Shown here: one piece after another, positions 1 through 8,435 of the stretch
How the letters are laid out: each line of letters begins with the position of its first letter
Numbering within the stretch: the first letter of the stretch is position 1
Assembly: GCF_010728155.1 (NCBI RefSeq)
Contig: NZ_AP022605.1
Coordinates: 2,728,001 to 2,792,000 of the forward strand
Source of the DNA: Mycolicibacterium doricum
GTDB taxonomy: Bacteria > Actinomycetota > Actinomycetes > Mycobacteriales > Mycobacteriaceae
DNA length: 64,000 nt
Direction of reading: 5' to 3'
Position numbers and translations under genes: made by a program
The notes under the pieces: generated by a model
What the model was told of the DNA's origin: nothing
The model's input: the letters and a program-made list of their open reading frames with translations, nothing else
Database searches by the model: none

Positions 1-1278
1 CATACCGGCCAGCAGGATCGGCGAGCGGCCGGTCAGCCGGGTGAACTTGGTGGACAGCTTCACCGAGCCGTCGGGCAGCTGCACGGTGGTCGGGGTGTAA
101 CTCGACCAGGGGCGGGCCACCTCCGGCACGGCGCCGACGGTGAACAGGTTGCGCTGGCCGCCGCGGGTGGCGGCGGGCACGATACCCACGCCGAGTCCGC
201 GGATCACCGGCGCGGTCAGCCGGGTGAGGATGTCCCCGGGACCGAGGTCCAGGATCCAGCGGGCGCCGGCCTCATGGAGTCCGGTGACTTCGTCGACCCA
301 GTCGACCTGCTTGACGAGGATCGCCTCGGTCATCTGGCGCGCGAGTGCGACGTCCAGACCGATCATCTCGGCCCACCGGCCGACGATGTCGATGCCGTCG
401 GCCAGGCGCGGGGTGTGGAAGCCGACCTCCACCTGCACGGGGTCGAAGGCCGGTGCGAACACCGCGCCGCCGCGCAGCTTGTTCTTGCGCTCGGCCTCTT
501 CCTTCTCGGCGATCTGGGCGCAGTACAGCTCGAAGCGCGACAGTTGCTCGGGAGTCCCGGTGATGACGACCGAACGGCGGCCGTTGCGGATCGACAGCAC
601 CGGCGGCAGGACGGTGCGCACGTCGCAGGAGAAGTCCTCGAGCAGCTCGTAGATGCGCTCGGGATCGGCGTTGGTGACCGACACCATCGGCGGCCGGTCA
701 CCCAGGACCGTGATCCCCCGGCGACGGGCCACCAGCGTGCCCGCCGCACCGATCAGCTGCGCCAGTGCGAGCAACTCGACGTCCTTGGCGCCATGCGCGG
801 CGAGCGCCTCGACGGCGAGGACGCCCTGCGAGTGCCCGGCGGTCCCGACGGGCGGCGTCTCGAACAGGTCCATGCCCTGGCGTGCGAGAGCACGTATGGC
901 GGCGACCTGGGTCAGCAGGACGCCCGGGACGGACACCGCCGCGGACGTCAGCTGCCTGGCGGTGGGCACGGGTTCCTCGGCGGCCAGCGCGCGGACCCAG
1001 CGCAGCGGCTCGAAGCCGATCGGGCGGACGACGACCAGTTCGGTGGCCACCGGCTCCAGCAGCAATTCGGCCTCACCGGCGAGGGTGGCCAGTTCCGACT
1101 CGATGCCCGTCGAGGACACCAGCTCCTCCAGCGTCTCCAGCCACGCACTGCCCTGCCCGCCGAAGGCCACGGCGAACGGTTCACCCGCGGTCAGGCGATC
1201 CACAAGTGCATGCGTGATCTTGGCTCCGGACTCGTCGTCCCAGCTGATGGAAACCCTGTCATGCTCGTCGATCGTCAC
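1..1278 (-). CDS. fas: Type I fatty acid synthase, N-terminal part (runs off the left edge)
   Basis: This is the first 426 codons of the multifunctional FAS-I, which makes C16-C26 acyl-CoA for membrane lipids and mycolic acid precursors. The reading begins MTIDEHDRVSIS and contains the acetyltransferase-type serine motif GHSQG near residue 150. It runs into the segment LSTKFTRLTGRSPILLAGM at the edge, where the enoyl reductase part begins. The start is GTG at 1276-1278, preceded by GAGGGAG about 8 bases upstream. The family is about 3,000 residues long, so only the amino end is present. The gene reads out of the window and is preceded by a long regulatory gap. Confidence 0.95.
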   Translation of the reverse strand, partial: MTIDEHDRVSISWDDESGAKITHALVDRLTAGEPFAVAFGGQGSAWLETLEELVSSTGIESELATLAGEAELLLEPVATELVVVRPIGFEPLRWVRALAAEEPVPTARQLTSAAVSVPGVLLTQVAAIRALARQGMDLFETPPVGTAGHSQGVLAVEALAAHGAKDVELLALAQLIGAAGTLVARRRGITVLGDRPPMVSVTNADPERIYELLEDFSCDVRTVLPPVLSIRNGRRSVVITGTPEQLSRFELYCAQIAEKEEAERKNKLRGGAVFAPAFDPVQVEVGFHTPRLADGIDIVGRWAEMIGLDVALARQMTEAILVKQVDWVDEVTGLHEAGARWILDLGPGDILTRLTAPVIRGLGVGIVPAATRGGQRNLFTVGAVPEVARPWSSYTPTTVQLPDGSVKLSTKFTRLTGRSPILLAGM

Positions 1279-1913
1279 TTGTCGTTGTCTCCCTCGGTGG
1301 CGCTCTCGCGCCCGCGTGTACTGCTCGCGAGCGTGGGTGTATCGGGTGGTCGTCTGCGGCGGGCCCGCGCTCCCCTGCGGCGGGCCTACGGCGATTCGGC
1401 GTCGAATCCAGCTGGTCGCTGTCGCGAGTGGACCGATCCTGCGTCCGCCGGCGCTCACCCCAGCCCCACTAAGAGTGGCATAAGAAGAAGCGGGTCCCAG
1501 GCCGCTGAATCGGTTACTGACGAGTTCTACGCTCGAGTAACCCGTGCTTGCGCAATACCCCGTTCAGAAGCTGCGCACAGCTCCCGGGACAAACGTCCTG
1601 CTGGTGGGTGGTTACGCTCGAGTAGCTATAACTCCGCTGATCAACGCATTATCGTTACCAAATTGTTATCTTTATCTTCAGGCATCCGAAGGGTCGTCTG
1701 GATGGCGATTCGATCGTTTTCGAGTTGGCGTAGATGCCGACGCGCGGTCGTCCCAGCACCGCCTCTCAGCCCTTCAGGTAGGGCGCCACCTGCCTTTTGT
1801 ACGGTTCGAAGGCGGGGTCCGTCGTCGATCGACGTACAGGTCGGTACGGCCGTCCCAGCGTCATTTCATGGCACCAGTCACGTTCGCATCAGACTTTCCA
1901 GAGCGCGGGCCGG
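1279..1913. promoter_or_regulatory. fas upstream region with a repeated TACGCTCGAGTA motif
   Basis: This is about 630 bases without a credible gene. It holds two exact copies of TACGCTCGAGTA (1528-1539 and 1613-1624), 85 bp apart, and an AT-rich patch around 1620-1690 that contrasts with the GC-rich surroundings. The near-palindromic core CTCGAG suggests a dimeric regulator. Mycobacterial fas is known to be controlled by FasR through operators in its promoter. Assigning these repeats to FasR is an inference; I did not derive its motif here. No clear -35/-10 pair could be fixed. Confidence 0.45.
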
Positions 1914-2506
1914 TCAACCGGCATGTCGCCACGACAACTGCGCGTGTAGCGCCTCGTCGAGGTGGCGCGTGACGAGTCGGTTGGCCAGCTCCCGGTAGTC
2001 CTGCACCACGGGGTGCATCTGGAGCGGATCAGGCGTCCGATCCGGCCCGAACCGCGCCTCGATGCACTCCTGGAGCGCTTCGGCCACCACACCGGCAAGG
2101 GTGTCGACGTCGCGGCGGGTAGACGCCACGATCCGCAGGATGGCCCGGATGTAGAGCATCGGGTCGGCCGACCGGCCGACGATCTCGGCGATGGACGGAT
2201 CGAGGAGCACAAGCTTGCCGTCGACGACGTCGGCGAGGCCGTACGCCATGGTCACGCCGGTCGTCGGTGGTGAACAACGAGCGCTGCAAGCCCATGATGT
2301 CGGCCAGGTCCGCGCCGGCCCGCATGCTGGCGAAGAACTCCGCGATGTGCGCGGAGCTGAACCCTCGCGAGGTGAAATGCGGTGTAGAAGGCCGACCGTC
2401 CCTGACGACGTGGCGGATCGAGCAGTCCGCGCTCCCGGTAGGCGCGGATGTTGCGAGTGCTGGCGCCCGAGATCCGCGACAGCTCGTTCAGCCGGTACTC
2501 GACCAC
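1914..2506 (-). pseudogene. MerR-type transcriptional regulator broken by two frame changes
   Basis: The amino end VVEYRLNELSRISGAST is a MerR winged-helix DNA-binding start with the wing segment YRERGLLDPP. It begins at GTG 2504-2506 behind AGAGGAG. Near 2362 the reading must change frame to recover FSSAHIAEFFASMRAGADL. Near 2238 it changes again to continue LADVVDGKLVLLDPS and on to the stop at 1914. About ten residues also seem lost at the first break. The second break looks like one extra C. Each segment reads like a normal regulator, so this is either a recently decayed gene or contains sequencing errors. It is next to and divergent from the MFS gene, which it may have regulated. Confidence 0.7.
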
Positions 2507-2816
2507 GTACACACTCCTCTCGCCCGCGCGTCGCGCTTCGAATCGCGGCACGAATCACTTTACCTGCGGTGCTGCGGAACCAGCTAACTCAACCAGGCGG
2601 TGTATGCGAATCCACGACTCATCAGCAATGCGCGATGAGCAGTAACAATATCGATCTCCGGTATAAACGAATCGACATCTGTGTGCGTTGTCAGCCAATT
2701 CCACGCGGGTAACTCTGCACCAGCCATAGCGGACGTCACAGCCTGCCTGGTCGCCCGCGCCGACGTGCGTGGGACACGATGGAAGGGACACATCAGCCAA
2801 TCGACGGAGGGTCCGA

Positions 2817-4097
2817 GTGCGCCCATGGATCGTGTGGGCCACCGGACTGCTGGCCTACATCGTGGCGGTGATGGACCGCACCACCCTGGGGGTTTCCGGT
2901 CTCGACGCCGCCGAACGCTTCTCGGCGACGCCAAGCGTGCTCGCCACCTTCGTCGTGCTGCAGGTCATCGTCTACGCCGGTGCGCAGGTGCCCGCCGGGG
3001 TGCTGCTGGACCGGTTCGGATCCAAAGTGCTCATCGCCGCCGGCGCCGCGTTGATGGCGTCCGGTCAGCTGACGCTGGCGGTGAACGAATCCTTGCCTGC
3101 TGCCATCGCGGCTCGGGCGGTTCTGGGCCTCGGGGACGCGCTGACCTTCATCTCGGTGCTGCGGTTGGTCCCGCTCTGGTTCACGCCGAAACAGGTCCCG
3201 TTAGTCACGCAGCTGACCGGAATCTGCGGCCAGCTCGGTCAGGCGCTCTCCGCGGTGCCGTTCCTGGCGATCCTCGGGGTGGCCGGCTGGACGACGGCCT
3301 ACACGTCGGTGGCTGCCCTCGGGCTGGCCTCCCTCGTGCTGACGCTCGTGTTCATCAAGGACGCCCCGTCGGGCAGGCACGTACCCGAATCGACGGGCAC
3401 CGTCGGTGATACGTTGCGCGGCGTCAAGACGGTGTGGCTGCGACCGGGAACCCGACTGGGCTTCTTCACCCACATGGGCACCCAGTTCTCCGTGACCGTG
3501 TTCGCGCTGATGTGGGGCGTGCCGTACCTGACCGTGTCACAGGGACTGTCGACATCGGCCGCCGGCATCCTGCTGTCGATCTCCGTGGCATCGGCCATCG
3601 CTTCGGGGATCGCCATCGGCATCGTGACCGGCAGGTACCCACATCGCCGATCATGGCTGGTGCTCGGGATCATCGGGTCCAACGCTCTGGTCTGGACGGT
3701 CGTGCTGGCGCTACCCGGCCCGGCCCCGTTGTGGTTGCTGGTAACGCTGGTGATCGTGATCTCTGTCGGCGGCCCGGGTTCGGTGGTGGGCTTCGACTTC
3801 GCGCGCACCTTCAATCCGAGCGCCACACTGGGCACGGCCCAGGGGATGGTCAACATGGGCGGGTTCCTCGCCTCGCTGCTCGTGATGCAGGCCATGGGCC
3901 AGATCCTCGACGCGACCGGCGGTTATTCGTTCGACTCGTTCCGGTGGGCGTGGGCCGCCCAGTACGCGGTGTGGACACTGGCCACGGTTGGGATCCTCAT
4001 CACCCGAGGCAAGGCTCAGCGGACGACGCGGCGCGAGCAGGAGCGCATGCTGCTCGAGACCTTCCAGCCCCACCGCGCGCCGGGCAGCCAACGCTAA
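2817..4097 (+). CDS. MFS transporter
   Basis: An integral membrane protein of 426 residues with about twelve hydrophobic helices, typical of the major facilitator superfamily. The loop between helices 2 and 3 carries the family signature as GVLLDRFGSK. The substrate cannot be told from sequence. I chose GTG 2817 because GGAGGG lies 5 bases upstream; an earlier GTG at 2769 would add a non-hydrophobic leader. The gene is divergent from the broken MerR-type regulator. Its stop codon overlaps the stop of the convergent ChaB-like gene by three bases, so transcripts of the two genes meet with no terminator space between them. Confidence 0.85.
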   Translation: MRPWIVWATGLLAYIVAVMDRTTLGVSGLDAAERFSATPSVLATFVVLQVIVYAGAQVPAGVLLDRFGSKVLIAAGAALMASGQLTLAVNESLPAAIAARAVLGLGDALTFISVLRLVPLWFTPKQVPLVTQLTGICGQLGQALSAVPFLAILGVAGWTTAYTSVAALGLASLVLTLVFIKDAPSGRHVPESTGTVGDTLRGVKTVWLRPGTRLGFFTHMGTQFSVTVFALMWGVPYLTVSQGLSTSAAGILLSISVASAIASGIAIGIVTGRYPHRRSWLVLGIIGSNALVWTVVLALPGPAPLWLLVTLVIVISVGGPGSVVGFDFARTFNPSATLGTAQGMVNMGGFLASLLVMQAMGQILDATGGYSFDSFRWAWAAQYAVWTLATVGILITRGKAQRTTRREQERMLLETFQPHRAPGSQR

Positions 4098-4513
4098 CGC
4101 TTGCGGGCGGACTCGCGCCGGTTGGCCTTCTTGATCGCCGAGACGAGTTCGTCCTTGGTCATCGTCGATCGCCCCGGGATGTCCAGGCGCCGAGCGACGT
4201 CGACAAGGTGCTTCTTCGACGCATTGGCGTCGACGCCCTCGGCGGACTCTCCCTTGGCGTTCGGCCCACCGCTCTCGGCCCGGTCGTCCGACGGACCCTT
4301 CTTCTCCTTGGGCTCCCAGTGGTCGCCGACCTTCTCGTAGCTGTGCTTGAGGGCGCTGTACGCCACCCGGTGCGCGCGCTCACCCTCGCCGTACTCGTCT
4401 GCCGCCGCATCGTGGGCCTTGGCGAAGGTTCGCTGCGCCTTGGCATCCGACCTCTTCAGGGTGCTGGGCAGCTCATCGCTTTTGGCCTTACCGCTCTTCG
4501 TGGTCTTGGGCAT
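4094..4513 (-). CDS. ChaB-like protein with C-terminal SAP/Rho-N-like motif
   Basis: A 139-residue, highly charged soluble protein. The first half (ELPSTLKRSDAKAQRTFAKA, then AYSALKHSYEKVG) is a ChaB domain, a family named after E. coli ChaB but of unclear biochemical role. The last 35 residues (KKHLVDVARRLDIPGRST followed by KDELVSAIKKA) look like a SAP or Rho-N helix-extended-helix motif that often binds nucleic acid. The start is ATG 4511-4513 behind GGGAGG. It is convergent with the MFS gene. Function is not established; the domain pair suggests a nucleic-acid-associated stress protein, which is inference. Confidence 0.85.
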   Translation of the reverse strand: MPKTTKSGKAKSDELPSTLKRSDAKAQRTFAKAHDAAADEYGEGERAHRVAYSALKHSYEKVGDHWEPKEKKGPSDDRAESGGPNAKGESAEGVDANASKKHLVDVARRLDIPGRSTMTKDELVSAIKKANRRESARKR

Positions 4514-4825
4514 CGTGGCCTCCCGTCGTCCGCTGACTACTCGGGCGACATACCCTCTGGCCGACATGGCAAACGGCCCCATGACCGTCACTACCACACC
4601 ATCGGCGTCATCCACGGCATGCGCAACGTGCCCGCCGGCGTGCCCCCTCACGAGCGCAAGGACGTGTCTGTCCTCTACTGACGTCGGGGCACTGACCTCG
4701 ACGAGGTTTGCTCCAGGGCAGAAAGGTAACAGTCGCGCTGTTATTGTCGATGAATCCGCTGTCGGGTGATCTTGTGCCCGGTGAAGCGCATTCGACAAGA
4801 GAACTTCCGAGAAAAGGGTGTACCC
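4514..4825. other. Gap between the ChaB-like gene and the haemophore-like gene
   Basis: These 312 bases separate divergently read genes and should hold both promoters. I see short open frames on both strands but none with a ribosome site or recognisable protein. No repeat, hairpin terminator or convincing -35/-10 pair stands out. Confidence 0.5.
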
Positions 4826-5170
4826 ATGCTGAAGCTGTCGCGCAAGAATATCGCTATCACGCTCGGCGGCCTCGCCGCGGCGATACCGCTCTCCGGGGGC
4901 GTCGCTTCGGCGCAACCCGACCTGGGCGCGATCATCAACACCACCTGCACCTACGACCAGGTGATCGCCGCGCTCGACGATCAGCACCCCGATCTGGCCG
5001 TGCAGTTCGCCCAGCAGCGCGGTGGCCAGCAGGCGGTTCGTAGCTTCCTCGCCTCGTCCCCGCAGCAGCGGCAGGCGACGGTGGCGTTCCTGCAGGGCAA
5101 CCCGACCGCACAGGCCTATTTCGTGCCGATCTTGGACGTCGCGAACAGCTGCAACAACTACAACAGTTAA
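4826..5170 (+). CDS. Secreted haemophore-like (haem-binding) protein
   Basis: A 114-residue exported protein. The signal peptide runs from MLKLSRKN through LGGLAAAIPLSGG, with likely cleavage after ASA near residue 29. The mature part has the pattern of the small mycobacterial haemophore family related to Rv0203: NTTCTYDQVIAALDD, a QF...RSFLASSP segment, and a second cysteine in VANSCNNY. The two cysteines could form a disulfide. Rv0203 relatives bind haem outside the cell; that role is inferred from family only. Start ATG 4826 follows GAAAAGG. The stop codon lies in the first unit of a 16-bp tandem repeat. Confidence 0.8.
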   Translation: MLKLSRKNIAITLGGLAAAIPLSGGVASAQPDLGAIINTTCTYDQVIAALDDQHPDLAVQFAQQRGGQQAVRSFLASSPQQRQATVAFLQGNPTAQAYFVPILDVANSCNNYNS

Positions 5171-5209
5171 TTGAGTGAACAGTTAATTGAGTGGACAGTT
5201 AATTGAGTG
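5163..5209 (+). repeat. 16-bp tandem repeat, three copies, at the haemophore stop codon
   Basis: Units at 5163-5178, 5179-5194 and 5195-5209 share ACAGTTAATTGAGTG and differ only at the last base. The TAA stop of the haemophore-like gene lies in the first unit, so copy number does not alter the protein. The repeat is AT-rich relative to its neighbourhood. Confidence 0.95.
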
Positions 5210-5268
5210 CCGGCCGCGTGGTTGGCGATCAGCCGCGCGGCCACCGCAAGTACACGGGTCCCCCTGGA

Positions 5269-6420
5269 TCAGGCGATGAGTTCGACGAGGGTGGCGTTAG
5301 CCGTGCCGCCGCCCTCGCACATCGTCTGCAGTCCGTACCGGATGCCGTTGTCGCGCATGTGGTGCACCATCCGGGTCATCAGCACCGCGCCGGAAGCACC
5401 GAGCGGATGGCCGAGCGCGATGGCGCCGCCGAGCGGGTTGAGCCGCTGCTCGGCCGCTGCCGTCTCGGCGAGCCACGCCAGCGGCACCGGTGCGAACGCC
5501 TCGTTGACCTCGAACACACCGATCTCGTCGACGCCGACGCCCGCCTTGTGTAGCAGCTTCTCGGTGGCCGGGATGGGACCGGTGAGCATCAGCACCGGGT
5601 CGGCACCGGCCACCGCACCGGCGCGGTAGCGCACGATCGGCGTCAGCCCCAGTTGCACGGCGTTCTCCGCCGTCATGACCAACAAGGCCGCCGCCCCGTC
5701 GGAGATCTGCGAGGAGTTGCCCGCGTGGATCACGCCGCCGTCGCGGAACACCGGCTTCAGCCGGGCCAGCTTCTCCACCGACGTGCCACGCCGCACGCCT
5801 TCGTCGGCAACCACGGGCGCGGGGTCGTCCCCCGTGAACACCGGCACGATCTGCTCGTCGAAGGCCTTGGCGTCCTGTGCCTGCGCGGCCAGCTCATGGG
5901 ATCTTGCGGAGTACTCGTCGAGGCGAGTACGCGACAAGCCCCACTTCTCGGCGATCAGCTCGGCCGAGATACCCTGGTTGAAGCTGAAGTCCCGGTAGCG
6001 CTCGAGCACTTTCGGCCCGTAGGGCATGCCGGTGGCCCGCGCGGAGCCCAGCGGCACCCGGCTCATCACCTCCACACCGCCGGCGACGACGACGTCCTGC
6101 TGGCCCGACATCACGGCGTGCACGGCGAAGTCCAGCGCCTGCTGGCTCGAACCGCAGGCGCGGTTCACGGTGGTGCCCGGGATGTGTTCCGGCCAGCCCG
6201 CGGCGAGTACGGCGAAGCGCCCGATGTTGCTGGACTGGTCGCCGACCTGGGAGACGCACCCCCAGATGACGTCGTCGACGACCTCGGGGTCGATCCCGGC
6301 CCGCAGGACCAGTTCGTTGAGGACGACCGCGGACAGATCCGCCGCGTGCATCTCGGACAGGCCGCCGTTGCGCTTGCCGACAGGTGTGCGGACGGCTTCG
6401 ACGATGACGGTTTCACGCAT
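5269..6420 (-). CDS. Thiolase (acetyl-CoA acyltransferase)
   Basis: A 383-residue thiolase, which condenses or cleaves beta-ketoacyl-CoA. The nucleophile cysteine is Cys89 in NRACGSSQQAL. The general-base region GHPLGASGAV and the second cysteine in TMCEGGGTAN near the carboxyl end are present, so the enzyme should be active. The amino end VEAVRTPVGKRNGGLS is like the degradative FadA-type thiolases of mycobacteria rather than the biosynthetic type. Start ATG 6418-6420 follows AGGAG. It lies just downstream of a CoA-transferase gene on the same strand, suggesting a short acyl-CoA catabolic operon. The substrate is unknown. Confidence 0.9.
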   Translation of the reverse strand: MRETVIVEAVRTPVGKRNGGLSEMHAADLSAVVLNELVLRAGIDPEVVDDVIWGCVSQVGDQSSNIGRFAVLAAGWPEHIPGTTVNRACGSSQQALDFAVHAVMSGQQDVVVAGGVEVMSRVPLGSARATGMPYGPKVLERYRDFSFNQGISAELIAEKWGLSRTRLDEYSARSHELAAQAQDAKAFDEQIVPVFTGDDPAPVVADEGVRRGTSVEKLARLKPVFRDGGVIHAGNSSQISDGAAALLVMTAENAVQLGLTPIVRYRAGAVAGADPVLMLTGPIPATEKLLHKAGVGVDEIGVFEVNEAFAPVPLAWLAETAAAEQRLNPLGGAIALGHPLGASGAVLMTRMVHHMRDNGIRYGLQTMCEGGGTANATLVELIA

Positions 6421-6441
6421 GGGTGCTCCTGAGTGGCTACA

Positions 6442-6489
6442 TGTTTCGATCAGCGGATGTTTCGATCAGCGGGTGTTTCGATCAGCGGG
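6442..6489 (-). repeat. 16-bp tandem repeat, three copies, spanning the CoA-transferase stop codon
   Basis: Units at 6442-6457, 6458-6473 and 6474-6489 read TGTTTCGATCAGCGG plus A or G on the plus strand. Read on the minus strand they encode the last residues of the CoA-transferase (PLIETPADRNIR) and provide its TGA stop. They also lie 22 bases upstream of the thiolase start. Confidence 0.95.
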
Positions 6490-7706
6490 CATGTCGACGA
6501 CGAATACGCCGGACCGACCGCCCCTTCCTCACGCAGAGCGGCGATCTCGTCGACGGACAGGCCCAACCCGCCCAGTATCGCGTCGGTGTGCTGACCGAGT
6601 CCCGGCACCGCGCCCATCGGCTGTTCGAACCCCTCGATCACCGGGGGTGGCAGCAGTGCGGAGATCTCGCCGTTGGGCGTCTCGACCGGCCGCCAGCGGT
6701 CACGGGCGCTCAGGTGCGGATGGTCGACGACTTCACTGGGCAGGTTGTAGCGGGAGTTGCCGATGCCCGCATCGTCGGCCTTCTTCTGGATGTGCGCGAG
6801 GTCGTGCTGGGCACACCAGGAGCCGATCGCGTCGTCGAGGATGTCGCGGTGGCCGACCCGGTCGCCGTTGGTCGCGAACGTGGGATCGTCGGCCAGGTCT
6901 GGGCGCTCGATGATCTCTCGCGCCAGCCGTTGCCACTCCCGGTCGTTGGTGGTGCCCAACACCACCGTCTGCCCGTCCCGGGTCGGGTAGGCTCCGTACG
7001 GCGCGACCGCCGGTGAGCTCATCCCCAGCGGTTGCTGGTCGACACCGGAGTGCTGTGTGTAGGTCAGTTGATAACCCATGATGTCGGTCATCGTGTCGAA
7101 CAGGCTGACCGCCACGGCCGGGGCGCGACCGGCACCGTCGCCCTTACGCGCGTAGAGCAGCGCCAGGACCGACAGCGCCGCGTACAACCCCGTCGAGATG
7201 TCGGCCACCGGTGGACCGGATTTCGCGGGCAGTCCGGGGTGACCCGTGACCGCGCAGGCGCCCGATTCCGCCTGGACCAGTAGATCGTAGGCGCGTTTGT
7301 GCGAGATCGGCCCGCCGGCGCCGTAGCCGTCGATCTCGACCGGGATCACCCGCGGATGCCGCTCTTTGAGGCCGGCGGCGCCGATGCCCATCCGGGCCAT
7401 CGCCCCGGGGGCAAGGTTGGACACCAGCACGTCGGCGCCGCCGAGCAACCGGTGCAGCAGCTCCAGACCCGCTTGCGACTTCAGGTCGAGACTGAGCGAC
7501 TCCTTGCCGCGGTTCGCCCACACGAAGTGCGCGGCCTGGCCGTGGACCACGTCGTCGTAATGGCGGGCGAAGTCGCCGCCCCTGGGGTTCTCGACCTTGA
7601 TCACCCGCGCGCCGAAGTCGGCGAGCACCCGCGTGCACATCGGCGCGGAGACCGCCTGTTCCAGCGTCACGACGGTGATATCGGCCAGCGGCGGGTGTCG
7701 ATGCAT
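6450..7706 (-). CDS. CaiB/BaiF family III CoA-transferase-like protein
   Basis: A 418-residue protein that would move CoA between carboxylic acids or act as a racemase. The amino end PLADITVVTLEQAVSAP and the segment FVWANRGKESLSLDLKS are family features. The residue that is normally the catalytic aspartate (in a V-D-V-S type motif) reads as alanine, VAVSLFD near residue 199, so activity by the usual mechanism is doubtful. I chose ATG 7704-7706; an upstream in-frame start at 7889 would add about 60 residues unlike the family, and no strong ribosome site decides it. It precedes the thiolase gene. The carboxyl end is formed by a tandem repeat. Confidence 0.85.
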   Translation of the reverse strand: MHRHPPLADITVVTLEQAVSAPMCTRVLADFGARVIKVENPRGGDFARHYDDVVHGQAAHFVWANRGKESLSLDLKSQAGLELLHRLLGGADVLVSNLAPGAMARMGIGAAGLKERHPRVIPVEIDGYGAGGPISHKRAYDLLVQAESGACAVTGHPGLPAKSGPPVADISTGLYAALSVLALLYARKGDGAGRAPAVAVSLFDTMTDIMGYQLTYTQHSGVDQQPLGMSSPAVAPYGAYPTRDGQTVVLGTTNDREWQRLAREIIERPDLADDPTFATNGDRVGHRDILDDAIGSWCAQHDLAHIQKKADDAGIGNSRYNLPSEVVDHPHLSARDRWRPVETPNGEISALLPPPVIEGFEQPMGAVPGLGQHTDAILGGLGLSVDEIAALREEGAVGPAYSSSTCPLIETPADRNIR

Positions 7707-7856
7707 CACATCACCATGCCACGCGGATACCCCCGGGTGACCCGGTCGGTAGCTCCTCGGCCGGCTCAGGACGTGGGCTGCGAGGAAGTTGCGGATCATC
7801 TCGTGGCTGACCGGCACAATCTTCATCAACCGGGCTTCGCGGAAGCGCGCGACGTT

Positions 7857-7886
7857 GTACTCCTCGGCGTGGTACTCCTCGGCGTG
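7857..7886 (+). repeat. 15-bp tandem duplication upstream of the CoA-transferase
   Basis: GTACTCCTCGGCGTG occurs twice in immediate succession (7857-7871 and 7872-7886). It lies in the gap between the CoA-transferase and the DUF309 gene and resembles the other short tandem repeats of this window in unit size. Confidence 0.9.
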
Positions 7887-7958
7887 CAACGGCCCCTTTT
7901 CATCGACTTCGTCCGCCGCCTTCTACCGATGGGCAGGTGCAGCGAGCGACGCGGTCTT

Positions 7959-8435
7959 TCAGGCCGTGCGCACGAGCGTGGGACGCAGCCGATCCACCGG
8001 GATCTCTCGACCGGCGGCCAGATCGGCGTCCAGCGCCTCCGCGTGATCGATGAGGCCGGTCACGTCGATTCCGTACGGCGCGGCCGGAGCTGACGCCAGC
8101 CGCGCGACGGCGCGGCGCAGCAGCGCGCGGGCGCCGCCGACGTTGCCCCGCTGCACGTGGGTGATGCCGACCATCAGCTGCGCGAGACCCTGCCAGAGTT
8201 CCTTCTCATGGTCCGCGCCGTCCTTCCACGCCGCTTCGAGCACCTCGTGCGCGTGGAAAGCGCGACCGTCGTCGAGGAGGCGTTGGGCGTAGTCCAGTGA
8301 CTCGGCCGGTGGCAGGTGCAGGTCGTCGGGGATGCGGTCGACACCTTCACTGCCCGGCGGAAGCGGCCGGCCCAGCGCGTCGCGCGCACGGCTATTGCGG
8401 GGCCGGCCGGACTCGTCGCGGTCACGCCCGGACAT
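7959..8435 (-). CDS. DUF309 domain protein
   Basis: A 158-residue soluble protein. Residues about 45-115 carry the DUF309 pattern: the segment RAFHAHEVLEAAWK, then ELWQGLAQLMVGITHVQRGN. The domain is a helical fold with conserved histidine and glutamate; its biochemical role is not known. Start ATG 8433-8435 is preceded by GAGGAG. The start overlaps the end of the truncated DoxX-like frame. Confidence 0.85.
   Translation of the reverse strand: MSGRDRDESGRPRNSRARDALGRPLPPGSEGVDRIPDDLHLPPAESLDYAQRLLDDGRAFHAHEVLEAAWKDGADHEKELWQGLAQLMVGITHVQRGNVGGARALLRRAVARLASAPAAPYGIDVTGLIDHAEALDADLAAGREIPVDRLRPTLVRTA

Noticed and set aside
274..1998. Long plus-strand open frame (574 codons) over fas
   Set aside because: It runs antisense to the clear fas reading, has no recognisable domain, and is the usual shadow frame of a GC-rich gene.
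7707..7889. Longer amino end for the CoA-transferase
   Set aside because: The extra 60 residues contain a tandem duplication and do not resemble the family; ATG 7706 gives the usual start.
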